Source: Limnomonas spitsbergensis
Taxonomy: Eukaryota; Chlorophyta; Chlorophyceae; Chlamydomonadales
DNA: 64,000 nucleotides
Assembly (NCBI GenBank): GCA_037349105.1
Contig: JAYJMM010000017.1
Span: 2,170,001 to 2,234,000, forward strand
Reading direction: 5' to 3'
A model generated the notes under the pieces. The model was not told where the DNA came from, did not search any database, and saw nothing but the letters and a program-made list of their open reading frames with translations. The translations under genes were made by a program, and so were the position numbers. Each line of letters begins with the position of its first letter. The stretch's first letter is position 1. Of the stretch, positions 40,701 through 51,189 are shown piece after piece.

Positions 40701-43700
40701 TTAAAGGACAGATATGACCTGTGAGCCTTTCCTGGCCTGAGGACCAAAGTTCATATGATGCTCACCCATGGATCACTGCACCTTGCATCCCCACTCCCTG
40801 GGGGATGTCTGGGGTGACTGTTTTATTGTGGTGTAGGACAGGGATGGCCTGTGATCCTTTCCTGGCCTGAGGCTCAAAGTTCATATGATGCTCACCCCTA
40901 AATCTCTGCACCTAACACCCCCATTCCTAGGGGGATTCCTGTGGCGACTGGTTCATCATGGTATACGACAGAGATGGCCTGTAAGCCTCTCCTCATCTCC
41001 TGGCTTGAGGCTCAAGGCTTCTTCCCCCTGAGGCCCTGACCCGTCCTCCCTCTCACTCTCAGGGGGGTGCCTGGGGTGACTGGTTCATCGTCGTATGTGA
41101 CAGCAACGACTGTCCCGATGGGCTCATTGTCGCAGCACCCATTGGCGTGGAGCCCTTGACCCCGAACCAGATTTGGGGCCGCAACAGCCCGGTTAGCTGT
41201 CAGCCCTTCAGCGGCCAGGACAGAGGGGACAGCGGAGGAAGCGGGGGAATTGAGGAAGAGGGCAGCAGCAGCAGCAGCAAGAGCAACAGCAACAGAGGAG
41301 GAAGAGGGGAAGAAGAAGGAGGAGCAGAGGAACGGAGGAGACGGTTGGCAGCCGGCGAGGGCGGTGGGCTGGCTTACGTTGGTGGCGGCTCCCCTGAGGT
41401 GTGGAATGAGGTGTGGAATGGAAACCGGAACCGGTACTGTGTGTCAATAACCTTGCTACTTTCGCCAAACATTTATATACGATATGAAAATATGTTTGCA
41501 TTAGCTTCGATAAATATGTTTGGGGCTTCGAATGAACATCAGGGATTCGGGTGAAGTTCTACCGATCTCCGTTTGATTACGGAAACAGCTGAGGCCTCTA
41601 GGGAGTCCTGACCCGTCCTGACCCGTCCTGACCTGCTGCGCCCCGCTGTCCGCAGGGAGGTTTTGTGCCTGTGCTGCCTGCCGGCGTACAACCCCTGGTG
41701 TGGCCATCCACCTGCAGAGAGCAGCGACCAGCCCCAGGAGCTACCAGCAGCGCGATCGAGATCCGCGACCTGGCGGTTACGGAGCGCTTCCTCGCGGTTT
41801 CCTTCACGCGGGGCATGGAGGCGCGTGTTGCAGTATTCCGGCTGCATGCGGGGCAACCGTCACGTGACCCACCGGAAGCGCAGCAGCAGGGGAAGGTGCA
41901 TGCAGGCCATGCTGCAAGCGGGCCCGGGAATGACGCCCCCTGCTGCAGCGGCATCGGCGATAGCTCTATCACTGCCGCTGCTGCTGATCCCCTGCCCCCT
42001 GCCCTCTCCTTTTCGCTGGCCCTTCACCGAATCCTGACTTTCGGGCCCCCGGCTGTGAGCGAGCTGCAGGTCAGACACAGTGCTGCGGCTCCGGACTGCC
42101 TGCAGGTGGCCTTCTCCACAGCGGTGGTTCCACAGACAACACTGGACGTGTGCATGGAGTGTGGCACTGAGCTTCTTAAACAGGTAGTGGGAGCGGGCAG
42201 GCACCCATGCACCCATGCACCCATGCACCCATGCACCCATGCACCCATGCACACACGCACCCATGCACCCATGCACCCACGCACCCACGCACCCATGCAC
42301 CCACGCACCCATGCACCCATGCACCCATGCACCCACGCATCTATGCACCCATGCACCCACGCACCCACACACATATTCACCCATGCACCCATGCACCCAT
42401 GCACCCATGTGTTCATGCACCCATTCACCATGCACCCATGTAGTGAACATTAAAAGCCAGTATCACCTTTCACCAGCTTCCTGGCTTTCATGCACGACTC
42501 AAGGGCTCGACAGGTTCAGGGGTAGTGGATGATCGATTGTTCAGGGGAGCCAATATAGAATGGGGAGCCAATATGGAAGTGGGGAGCCAATATGGAAGTG
42601 GCGTTTGCTGCTTCGCAGAAAAAAAAGCAGGCTTCAGCTTTTCTATCATTATAGCTATTCATTCTGTGCCTTCTCCTGTGTTTTCCAGACCCATCCCCCC
42701 CCTTAGACGGAGGTATTTATATCATTGTATGGGTATTCGGCGCCTCCGCCTTCCTCATATGTGTTCCCCTGCCCCCCTGCAAAGATGGATGAGGTTGCGC
42801 GGGGATTCGACGCCTCCGCCTACGTGAGCGAGGTCTTGTGGGCAACCAGTCATGATGGTGTGAGGGTTCCAGTGTCCGTGTCATACCGCCAGGACAAGCT
42901 GGCTGGAGATGGAAGTAATGCCTGTGTGCTGCATGGGTGAGAGAGGAGGGTTTAGGTCAAACGGTTTAGGTTCCAGGATTTGCAACGCCTGCGTGCTACA
43001 CAGGCGCGAGAGATGAGGGTTTAGGTCAAAGGGTCTAGGGTCCAGGATTGTGACGCCTGCGTGCTAGACAGGCCAGAGATTGGAGCTCAGGATTTGGGAA
43101 ACAAGGGTGAAGAATTGAGGGTTAGCAACACTTGTGTGCTTCACAGGCGAGGGAGTGGGGTTGAAGGTTAAGTTTTATGGATCTAGGATCAGCAGCACCT
43201 GTACGCTTCATAGGTCAGAGAGTAGAGAGGGGCCTTTGCAATATGAATGAGACAGGGCACACGCGTGAGTGCTGTGCCCTACCTAGGTGGATCGGCCACC
43301 CATGCTCCTTGCGCATCTCAGGTGTGTTCCCTGCCCAGTGGTATGGGCCGCACATGCCTTGAAATCAGATGTCTTCCCTGTATAGGTGGATGTGCCACCC
43401 CCTCCACTCAGATACGTGTTCTGTCAGTCTGTTGTATGTGCCCTCCCTCGGTCCTGGGTATATGATCTGCCCAGGTGGCATGCCACAGTGCCACACACAC
43501 CTTCAGCCTCAGCTTTCTTGCCTCTCCCCTCAACCTGAACCTTGAGCTCTGAGCTTTAAACCCTAAACCCTTTCTCTGAACTCTGAGCTGTAAACCCTGG
43601 ACCCTGAGCCCTCACCCCTTGGTCCTGAGCTCTAATTACTCACTAAACCCTGTGCCCTGACATCTTAGCCCTGTCCCCCATGTGCAGGTGCCCAGCCCTG

Positions 43701-46700
43701 GCTGCTGGAGTAATTTGCTGGCCCCCTCTAATGTGGCTTTGACCCCAACCTGCGCTCTTTCCTTAACCCCCAAGTCCTAATAGGGCGTAGCTTTCTGTCT
43801 TTCTTTCTTTCTGGACTCTCATGCTTTGCAGGCATACTCTGGTACGAACACAGAAAGAGTGTGAACGATATATGGATGTGTGGCCTGGGTGTGCAGGTAT
43901 GGAGCGTACGGCAGCCGTGCACTGCTGCCACACTTCAACCGCCTTGACTTGGCCCTGCTGGACCGAGGAGTCGTCCTGGCTGCAGCGCATGTGAGTCGTG
44001 TTCACACTTACAGGGTGCAAAGGGTGGACGTAAGGGGTCAGGGTTTGGAGGGGAAAGTGATACCTAGCAGTCTAGCGCAGCTCAGCACTAGCACAAGGTA
44101 CCACACACACTAGTGCAAAAACTGCTCCAGCTACTCCAGCACTTTGACCTGGATCCAGAAGTTGGATCTGGAACTTGGATCCGGATCTGGAAGTCTCCAG
44201 AAGAGGAGAGCCGAAAATACCAGTTAGCAGCGGGAGGAACATGTATCAATACCTCAGGTGTGGGACTGGATGGAAACAAACCATCCGCCGTCTAGCATGG
44301 GCACGCAAGTAACACATGCACGGTCAACAATCATGTTACCAATAGTTCAGACCAGAATTATAGATGATCAAATTATAGATCAATGATGGTGAACACCAAG
44401 TGAATAATTATATTCAAACCAGAAAATAATCATACCGGTATGTTCAAGCCGGAAAATAATCACGACTGGAACCTGAAAATAAAAATTGAAACCAGGACAT
44501 AAAAAATACTGAAGGGTCCTGGGATGTTAACACCACAAATAATGATGGTTCAAAACTGAAAATATCAATGTTCAAATCGTACAATTATTATATCACGGTA
44601 TGTCATAAAAATAACAATATTAAAACCAGAATACCGCAGGACTACTTAATACTCTTGTTTCATTATGCTATCAATTTCCAGGGCTGACGAATAGTAAGTG
44701 CGTTAAAGATTGGCTGCTATGAGGGCAAATAAACTGGAGTTTTTGTTGTATTGCGGCGTTTACAAGAAATCGCGCGCTAGCGCGCAACTAGTTAGTCCAA
44801 CACACAGTCAGAACTACAGAGATCCGGTTCGCTTGGATTGGCTTCGTGCTCGAGGTGGCCCACATCCAGATAGCGAGGAGTGCGGGATAACCTGCACAAA
44901 CTAAACCGTAAATCGGATAGGGTCTGCGCACCAATCGCGCACCCCTGTTGAGCACTAATATATCAAATTCATCGCGCAGGCAAAATGTACCTCGCTCGGC
45001 GCACGCACAGCTGAACTTTTTTAATTTGCTATATCGCACAGCCGGTCCGAAACAAGTAATTAAACATCACGCAGCGCTTTTTGTCAGTCGTAAAATCAAC
45101 TACGCGCAGCACTTACTGCCACTTCTATAGTTGTTTTAGTCCGTGACTGACTGGCGGCACACCTCTGATGTTAATTACCATTCTGTCGCCACGACTTTTT
45201 GATGGTATTGGCCGGAAAGCGTACTCCGCGCACCCCCCAAATATTTAATTAATCGCAGGGTCAAACCCGTTTTACGGTAAAGTAAATAATATTAGGGGGG
45301 TGCGATAACGATGCTGTGCGGAAATGGTTATAATCGGTTGGAATCGGTCGGAATCGGGCAATGCGTCAACTAATCAACAACAAGATATTCTGGGGCTGGT
45401 TAAACGATGGAAAAGGGTGCGGGGATGAATACAAAAAGTTGTTTTCCTATGGGTGCGGAGAGGCAAATTAATCTACGGTTTAATAATGTCAAACCTCTGT
45501 TGAATACAGAAAATTCTACTATTCAAACCAGAAAAAAAACGGAATACAGACCAGGCAATGTTATGATGGTTCAAACAAACCAGTACAAAAAAGTCAAACT
45601 ATCAAGACCTTTGACCAAGCCGGAAAACTTGTGAACAAACCAGGCAATGGTTTAACCTGAAATTAATTACCTACGCGCCAATCAGGAAAAAAATACCGAA
45701 TGGGAGAACTGGCAAATTTATTTGGTATACCAGCACGGCTGTATATTGGACCCGCAGCTCATCTTTCCACTTGACCAGGTGCGTGGCGGTGGAGAGCTCG
45801 GCTCTGCCTGGCACACCGATGCGCAACGGACCTGCAAGCTCAACAGCGTGCAGGACTTCCTGGCTGCTGCGGACACATTGTGCAGCCACGCGAAGCAGCC
45901 AAATGCTGCCGAGGCGGGGCGGCATGCTGACGATGCGGGGCCGGATGCCGATCAGGCGAAGCTGGTGGCTGAGGAGGGGAGCCCGGGCGCTGACGAGTCA
46001 AGGCTGGAAGCTGATATGGCGGGGCGGGAGGCTGGCGAGGCCGGGCCTCATATGCGGCTGTTCACACGGCATGACAAGCTTGTCGCATGGGGTCGTTCTG
46101 CAGGTGGGAGCTGCAAGGAGGGCGCGTCTAGCAATGAATAAAAAACTATGACACCTATACAGGAACAACAGCCATGATACAGCCATGATACAGCCATGCT
46201 CAGGCTGGGGCTCGCTGGTCAATGTCAAATGGCCTCATGGTGTGGTGAGCTTACAGAGTTCACATTCATGTGGGGCTTCTCCCATCCCATGCATGCACCT
46301 TCTGAGCACCTTCTCAGCACCTGTATGTACAAATCTAGAAGCTCAAATATTTGAAGGATTATTGGTCTCATGTAGCAACCTTCCAGTATTTGAAGACTGA
46401 AGACAACATAAATCGAAATAATGAAGAAACGGAGTATAGACTGAAGTAGCTGCCGCCTCCATGATTCGCAGGCGGCATCACCGTCGGTGCCGCCTTGAAC
46501 CTGTCACCTGGAGCATTCTGCGCTGCCATCCTCGACGTCCCCTTCCTCGATGTCCTGTCCACTATGAGCGACCCGACGCTTCCACTCGTGCTCAAGGTGG
46601 GCGGCATCCTCTTGCAGGTTGGCAGGAGAGGAGTGAGGCGGGGGATCCTCTTGCCAGCATGTGCATCATCTTCCAATCTACGGTACGGGTATTCTTCTTC

Positions 46701-47342
46701 TCATGCATGCTCTCAACACTTTACTACATTTTGAATGCGTGCATTCTCTCAACAGTTGAATATGTTCTGACCTCCGGCTGATGTATCCCGTCGTCTTTGG
46801 TCGTGTGGCAGGAGAGGAGGGAGTGGGGGGACCCCCTAGCCAGTTTTAGCATCTACCGCTACATCTCCTCGTACAGCCCTTACGACAACATGGAGCTTTC
46901 ATGGGGCTGCCCGCCTGTGCCTTCTGCAACCGCTGTGTCAACAGAAACAATAAACCCCTCCACTGGTGTGAGATCCTCTCATCTTAAGAAGATACCCCAG
47001 GACTCTGCACAGACATCATCAAGCCTGCAAGATGCAAACCCTAAAACCCTTCCTCATGTATTCGTGACCTCTAGCCTTCTGGATCCCCGCGTTCCCTGCC
47101 ATGAGCCTGCTAAGTACGTTGCCAGGCGGCGGTATTTGACGAGGCGTTTGCAGGGAGTTGTTGCACTTGAGCAAACGGAGACCCATGAAGGCAAGGGGGC
47201 ACGGTCCTTCTTGAAACCGCTGACAATGTTGCGCATGAACATGAGCGGCGGGCATGGAGCGGCTTCGGCGGCAAGCAATCGCTTGCTTGATCGAGCTGAG
47301 AAGTTTGGCTTCATATTGTGGGCCACGCAGGCTGACCCATGA
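31751..47342 (+). CDS. Oligopeptidase B (prolyl oligopeptidase family S9A), 14 exons placed, 5' end missing
   Basis: The exons are 31751-31810, 33495-33569, 34428-34631, 35348-35879, 36482-~36862, 39258-39476, 40078-40185, 41063-~41410, 41656-42183, 42785-42936, 43897-43990, 45779-46103, 46472-46596 and 46812-47342; the phases agree. The propeller part starts [20 protein letters not shown] and includes [15 protein letters not shown] and VTERFLAVS. The hydrolase part has [44 protein letters not shown] (Ser nucleophile, split by an intron), WGDP, SYSPYDN, LLDPRV (Asp) and SGGHGAAS (His). Such enzymes cut after Lys/Arg in peptides. The first codon (W) is split, so an upstream exon exists but was not found. 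Oddities are a glutamine-rich insert in exon 4 (~35680-35820), an acidic/basic insert in exon 8, and ERREWG where bacterial enzymes have EFEEWG. The ends of exons 5 and 8 are the least certain. Confidence 0.9.
32040..32135. repeat. Short intronic minisatellite (gcgctgactagacggatcca)
   Basis: Three to four units of 'ggcgctgactagacggatcc' with 'atcaggcactgacta' spacers lie in oligopeptidase B intron 1. A separate triplicated 'gcagggggcagatccac'-type motif lies nearby at 31825-31895. Confidence 0.85.
33010..33060. repeat. Small inverted repeat in an oligopeptidase B intron
   Basis: 'ttagccgaaa' near 33014 and 'tttcggctaa' near 33047 can pair. The surrounding DNA is A/G- and T-rich with several CTTCTT/AAGAAG pairs. 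No function is evident. Confidence 0.5.
34640..34800 (+). mobile_element. tRNA-headed SINE, fullest copy
   Basis: 'gtagctcggtggatacagc' matches a tRNA A box/D arm. 'acgct-ttcccaa-ggcgt' folds as a 5-bp anticodon stem with a 7-nt loop (anticodon CCC, Gly-like). 'cagggtttgagagac' is a degenerate B box. A non-tRNA body follows ('gcggatgtggcttcggccc', 'ctcgcacgcctcc', 'ggggcatag') and then a CTTTCTTTCG-type tail. It starts a few bases after the exon 3 donor of oligopeptidase B. Bodies or tails recur at 43695, 61555, 61685, 62875 and 63300, all on the plus strand. Confidence 0.7.
37230..39071. repeat. 29-bp minisatellite, about 63 units
   Basis: Perfectly phased units of 'aggaacacgtagtggagggt' plus 'attgctagg' or 'attcctagg'. 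The two unit types (gctagg/cctagg) alternate irregularly, with rarer gtgtaggg and gtgaaggg variants. It fills most of the oligopeptidase B intron between 36862 and 39258. Each unit contains 'TTSCTAG|G', which resembles a 3' splice acceptor. Confidence 0.97.
39985..40070. repeat. Short (cccatgctcata)-type tandem repeat before an acceptor
   Basis: About 13 degenerate 6-bp units (cccata/cccatg/ctcatg) run up to the acceptor 'ctgtttcatcag' of the exon starting at 40078. Confidence 0.85.
40537..41060. repeat. Four ~130-bp exon-like cassettes, copies of the oligopeptidase B exon 8 start
   Basis: Units start at about 40537, 40668, 40797 and 40927; the genuine exon start at 41061 is the fifth. Each has an acceptor-like end or pyrimidine stretch, ~50 bp related to [13 protein letters not shown], and then a donor (gtgagt, gtgagc, gtgatc or gtaagc). 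The copy at 40927 still reads [12 protein letters not shown]. The copies at 40537 and 40668 are frame-broken, and the one at 40797 has an in-frame stop. Confidence 0.85.
42199..42445. repeat. 8-bp repeat (gcacccat)n
   Basis: About 30 units of gcacccat with gcacccac variants, directly after the exon 9 donor at 42184. The frames through it (HPCTHAPM on plus, GAWVHGCM on minus) are artefacts. Confidence 0.95.
42937..43230. repeat. Four ~67-bp copies of the oligopeptidase B exon 10 end and donor
   Basis: The genuine border 'cctgtgtgctgcatgggtga' (42921-42940) is echoed as 'cgcctgcgtgctacacaggc' (42986), 'cgcctgcgtgctagacaggc' (43053), 'cacttgtgtgcttcacaggc' (43127) and 'cacctgtacgcttcataggt' (43195). 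Each is followed by a 'gagaga...gggttta'-type intron start. Confidence 0.85.
43695..43815 (+). mobile_element. SINE family, 5'-truncated copy
   Basis: 'aatgtggctttgaccccaac', 'ctttccttaacccccaagtc' and 'agggcgtagctttctgtctt' with (TTTC)n match the body and tail of the copy at 34640-34800. It lies in an oligopeptidase B intron. Confidence 0.6.
44290..45730. other. AT-rich segment inside an oligopeptidase B intron
   Basis: The composition drops sharply in GC between the exons at 43990 and 45779. Phrases such as 'caaaccagaaaa', 'aaccaggcaatg' and 'atgatggttcaaa' recur at both sides (44400-44600 and 45480-45660). Between them (44740-45130) is a patch rich in GCGC. No inverted ends or coding domain were recognised. 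It is probably an old insertion. Confidence 0.45.
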
Positions 47343-47611
47343 ACAGCAACAAACATCAAAACCTATTTTCTCAATCAATGTGAGGCGGGTGGATACCGGA
47401 ATTATTGGTACCAAAACTCAAGGCGCTAATCTCGTTTCATTGCATGCAAGACTGCAGTTGAGTGGTTGGTGCCGGGACTCCACTTCAACCCTTTGCGCCC
47501 ACGTTCAGTTTGGGGGGACTTCTCTGCTACATGCAATCTGGGGTTCATAGGAGTGGCTCTCATGCCTGCTCTGTCCTAGGATAGTGCATCATGCTTTGTC
47601 CCTTTGTACTT

Positions 47612-47622
47612 CATGTAACTGG
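47612..47622 (+). terminator. Possible TGTAA polyadenylation signal for oligopeptidase B
   Basis: 'tcatgtaactgg' lies about 270 bp after the stop codon. TGTAA is the common chlorophyte poly(A) motif, but the pentamer is frequent by chance. Confidence 0.25.
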
Positions 47623-48026
47623 TTATTACTGCGTGATCTGATGTTGGCTTCAACCAGTGGTGTAGGCCCCTATTACATGTACCTGAGCCCGTGAGAAAGA
47701 AAAGCCCCAACCATGGAATATGATGTAGGTCAATGGTGCAGAGGAGCGAAGTTGAGCGAAGCCTCCAAAGTCAGGAGAGAGAAGGATGTTTGGCAAAGTT
47801 TGAGATGATTATCCCTTTCCAACATGCAATTACATGTAAATGAAGCCATATTCCTTTGAAAGTCTTTTCGTCTATAGTTTGAAATGAAGGGAAGGATCAT
47901 AGCCCCGAATCACCTTGCCATAATCTGCTATCTCTGGGTGGCTTACCGACTTGGTGCTCCATGAATGGCAAATAACAACTATGTATATAACATATGTACA
48001 TTTTTCAAGACTCGCTTCTACATGGC

Positions 48027-49442
48027 AATAATGTTACACCTCTGGGCCTGCTCAATCCAAAGCTCGGCCGCGTGGGCGCCCAGCGCCCAACTGTTCAGAA
48101 GGGAGTAAAGAAGGAACTAAAATAAAAGGAAGTGAGGGGGAAAGGAACAGAAGGAGAGGCCGGGAAGGGAAGGAAGAGAAATTCCAACACCTGAGTTCCA
48201 CTAGAGACTAGCCCTCAACAAAGTCTCTAAGAAAAGAAAAGTCCACAAAAGCAAGCGTATCCCACCTCTGCTTGGCCGCGAGGGCGCCCCACTGACCATA
48301 AGGGAGAAGAGAAGAAACTAAAATAGGGGCAAACATCAACACGAACGACAACAAAAAGGACCAAAAGAGAAGGCCAGAAAGGCAAACGACATGTATTCCC
48401 GTGCGAAGAAGGTGAAGCGTAGCGGAAGGTATCATATGGGGGGCAATGTTTATGTACGGTATATACAACTTCACATGTATGTACCACTGTCCGCTCGTTT
48501 ACTTATGGCCAAACTCGGAGACTCCGTGTTGGATCTACGGAGACACCGCTGCCGCTTGAGGCGCTTCAACATGGTTTCGAGGCGACCCACGAAGGCCGCC
48601 TCAGGAAGCAGCTAGAAGATGGAGTTTAAGGCGACCTATGAAGGCTGCCTCAGGAGCAGCTACAAGATGGAGTACGAGGCGACCCATGAAAGCCGCCTCA
48701 CGAGCAGCTACAAGATGGAGTTTGAGGCGACCCACAAAGGCCGCCTCATGCGCAGCTAGAAGATGGAGTTTTGAGGCGACCCACGAAGGCCGCCTCAGGA
48801 GCAGCTAGAAGATGGAGTTTTGAGGCGACCCACGAAGGTCGCCTCATGAGCAACTTCAAGATGGAGTTCGAGGCGACCCACGAAGGCCGCTTCATGAGCA
48901 ACTTCAAGATGGAGTTCGAGGCGACCCACGAAGGCCGCCTCAGGCGCAGCTAGAAGATGGAGTTGGAGGCGATCCATGAAGGCCGCCTCAGGAGCTGCTT
49001 CGAGATGGAGTTCGAGGCGACCCATGAAGGCCGCCTGAGGAGCAGCTAGGAGATGGAGTTTGAGGCGACCCATGAAGGCCGCCTCAGTTTGTAGCTAGAA
49101 TGGTTTCCGGGAGAGACTTGCATGGGGATTCTAGCTCTCCAACTTGTCTTGGCCTTTACCGACGGTAACGCTTGGGACAGGTGCCTGCTTTTTGGTTGCG
49201 CAATCATTTCCTGTTTTTCTTTTCTCCTTTTCCCCCCTTTCTGACAGTGGGACGCCCACGCGGCCGAGCCTTTCGAGCATGGCCCAGACGTCTTTAGCTT
49301 CCGGTAGTTGGATTGGAGATTAGGACTTTTTGTTTTGTTTTTGAGGGGGTCTCTTTCCTCTCTCTCTTTAGTTTCCAACCTTGCTGTTGGACGCCGACGC
49401 GGCCGAGCTTTGCAGCATGGCCCAATGGTGTACCGTCATTAA
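48027..49442. mobile_element. MITE family ends flanking a 48-bp array
   Basis: Left end at 48027-48095 ('gttacacctctgggcctgct', 'gctcggccgcgtgggcgccc'). Right ends at 49245-49300 ('gacgcccacgcggccgagcc') and 49387-49442 ('gacgccgacgcggccgagct'). The internal edges share A/G-rich or C/T-rich flanks with 22219-22667. This may be one large element carrying a minisatellite, or several nested pieces. Confidence 0.55.
48578..49093. repeat. 48-bp array, 11 units, each with an internal hairpin
   Basis: Units of the type 'gaggcgacccacgaaggc', 'cgcctcaggagcagctag', 'aagatggagttt'. GAGGCG and CGCCTC in each unit can pair. The period is 48 bp (once 49), a multiple of three, so 16-aa repeats appear on both strands (MEFEATHEGRL on plus, FVGRLELHLE on minus). 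No gene context supports translation. Confidence 0.93.
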
Positions 49443-50059
49443 CATGTATGTACCGTATGTAGGTATGTAGGTAGGTGGTCGAGTAAAAAATGAAATCTTC
49501 TACGATTGAAATTAAGTTGGTGCACGAACTGTGTAATAATTCACCGTGCCAAAACTGCGAAAGTGAATTCCGACTTTCCCCCCGAAAATTCGTTGGAAAT
49601 CATTTTTTCCTTCGCCATCGCTAACACGTTCCACTTATATTTCACAGGGTCGTGTTTTCGGTAGGCTTTCGACAGTCTTTACCAAAGCTTTCGTTCTTGC
49701 TAATGTTTCCCTTTCGGAAGTCAATCGCTATCGCTGATCGTTCGATGTCTGTTCCCCATGTGAAATGAAAAAAACCATCTCTGATTTTAACGAAAATGGT
49801 GCAATGCATAATGCAAATATTGCGTTAAGTATTCACCTCGACAAAATTTGAAAATATTTAAGCTTCGAAAACATGACCTTTGGAAGCGCCTCAAACTTCT
49901 GCTTACTGTATCTTTCGCTGTCGCTAGTCATTTTCGTCGGCCTTTTGTTCTCCCTGTTCATTTTTGTCGCTTTCACTCGACCGAAACAGAGTGAAACATA
50001 AAATTGGGCGTTTGACCAAGCATGACTTGCGTGACGTGTTCACCTCGTCTTTCAATCAC

Positions 50060-50530
50060 AAACGGGCCCTAGAAGGGCCAAGACATGTGTCACCGACCCG
50101 TGGGAGGGCCGGGACGTGCGCCCCCGACCCTCGGGAGGGACGAGACGTCGGTGAACCACCGGCCCCCGGGAGGGACGGGACGTGTGCCACCGACACCCGA
50201 GAGGGACGAGCCATGTGCCACCGAACCCACGGAGGGCCGAGACGTGTGCCACCGACCCCTGGGAAGGTCGGGCTGTGTGCCACTGACCCCCGGGAAGGTA
50301 GGGACTTAGTGACACACGCCCGGCCATCCAAAGGGTCGGTGGCACAACCCCCGAGAAGGAAGGGATGTGTAACACCGACCTCCGGGAGGGCTGAGATGTG
50401 TGCCACCGACCCTCATGAGGGCCAGGACTTGCGCCACTGACCCCGGGAGTGCCGGGACGTGAGTCACCGACCCGTCCTCGAGAGTTCCGGGACTTGTACC
50501 ACCGGCCCCTTGCCTTTGAGGGCCGGGAGG
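50060..50530. repeat. ~32-bp GC-rich minisatellite, about 14 variable units
   Basis: Degenerate units of 'gggacgtgtgccaccgaccc' plus 'ccgggagg'. It gives open frames on both strands that I regard as artefacts. Confidence 0.9.
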
Positions 50531-50754
50531 TTTATTTTCCAAGAAGTGTCGAAAACGTCACTTGTGTTGGTACTTCTTACACCTCACCTAACCTTCACGC
50601 GTGACTTGCGACAAAGGAGCCTACTTACATATTCGTACACGCACCGAGCGACCACAAGCCACACTTGCTGTGTCTTGCTTCAGTCGGTCGCGGTAGCCTT
50701 GGCGGCAGATGCCACTCATTGTTTCTACAAACTGGTTACCGCTGCTTACTAAAT

Positions 50755-50972
50755 TGCTTGGGTGGGATTCCCAGGCTTTCGTGGAAGACGTGATGGACAT
50801 CGTTGAGGCATAGATGTCCTCAGAGACTGGAACTTCCTCCGCTTTTCTTTCCAGCCTTTTGCCCGTCCCTTCATTTTTACCTCACTCTTTTCCTTTTTCC
50901 TGCCCCTGTTACGTAGGCGCTCGCGCGGTCGAGCCTTTTTTGAGCAGGGCCCAGAGGTGTAACGGCATTGAC
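50755..50972 (+). mobile_element. MITE family right end
   Basis: 'aggcgctcgcgcggtcgagc', 'ttgagcagggcccagaggtg' and 'taacggcattgac' match the right end of 22219-22667. The preceding C/T-rich stretch (50820-50905) matches the inner flank of other copies. Confidence 0.65.
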
Positions 50973-51067
50973 TTGAAAGTTGCCTTCCTTGAACTCTACC
51001 TCTCTGCATTTACATGGACGACGCGCGCTGTCTTACTCTATGTACGTTGCATACGGTACTATTCAGC

Positions 51068-51168
51068 ACGATTCTGATGTTCCTCCACCCTTTCGAAAAT
51101 TCATCCACCCGATCTCGTGGAACAGGTGTGGAGGAACGGGTGGAGGAACTTTCGAAAGGGTGATGGAA
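51068..51168. repeat. Inverted repeat, ~30-bp arms
   Basis: 'gttcctccaccctttcgaaa' at 51070 pairs with the region 'ggtggaggaactttcgaaag' around 51140-51168. A related 'ggtggaggaactttcg' recurs at 52395, with one extra 'gaggaactttc' copy. Confidence 0.75.
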
Positions 51169-51189
51169 CGCATTCTTTTCCTCGGAGGT

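Noticed and set aside
42024..42450. Repetitive frames GAWVHGCM and HPCTHAPM
   Set aside because: Artefacts of the 8-bp repeat next to an exon donor. Only the upstream plus-strand part belongs to oligopeptidase B.
43540..43680. Telomere-like CCCTAAACCCT motifs (also 34800-35000)
   Set aside because: Too degenerate and mixed with CCCTGAGCTC-type units. Intronic simple repeats rather than interstitial telomere.
50056..50542. Glycine/proline-rich proteins on both strands
   Set aside because: Frames created by the ~32-bp GC-rich array, with no start, splice or domain support.
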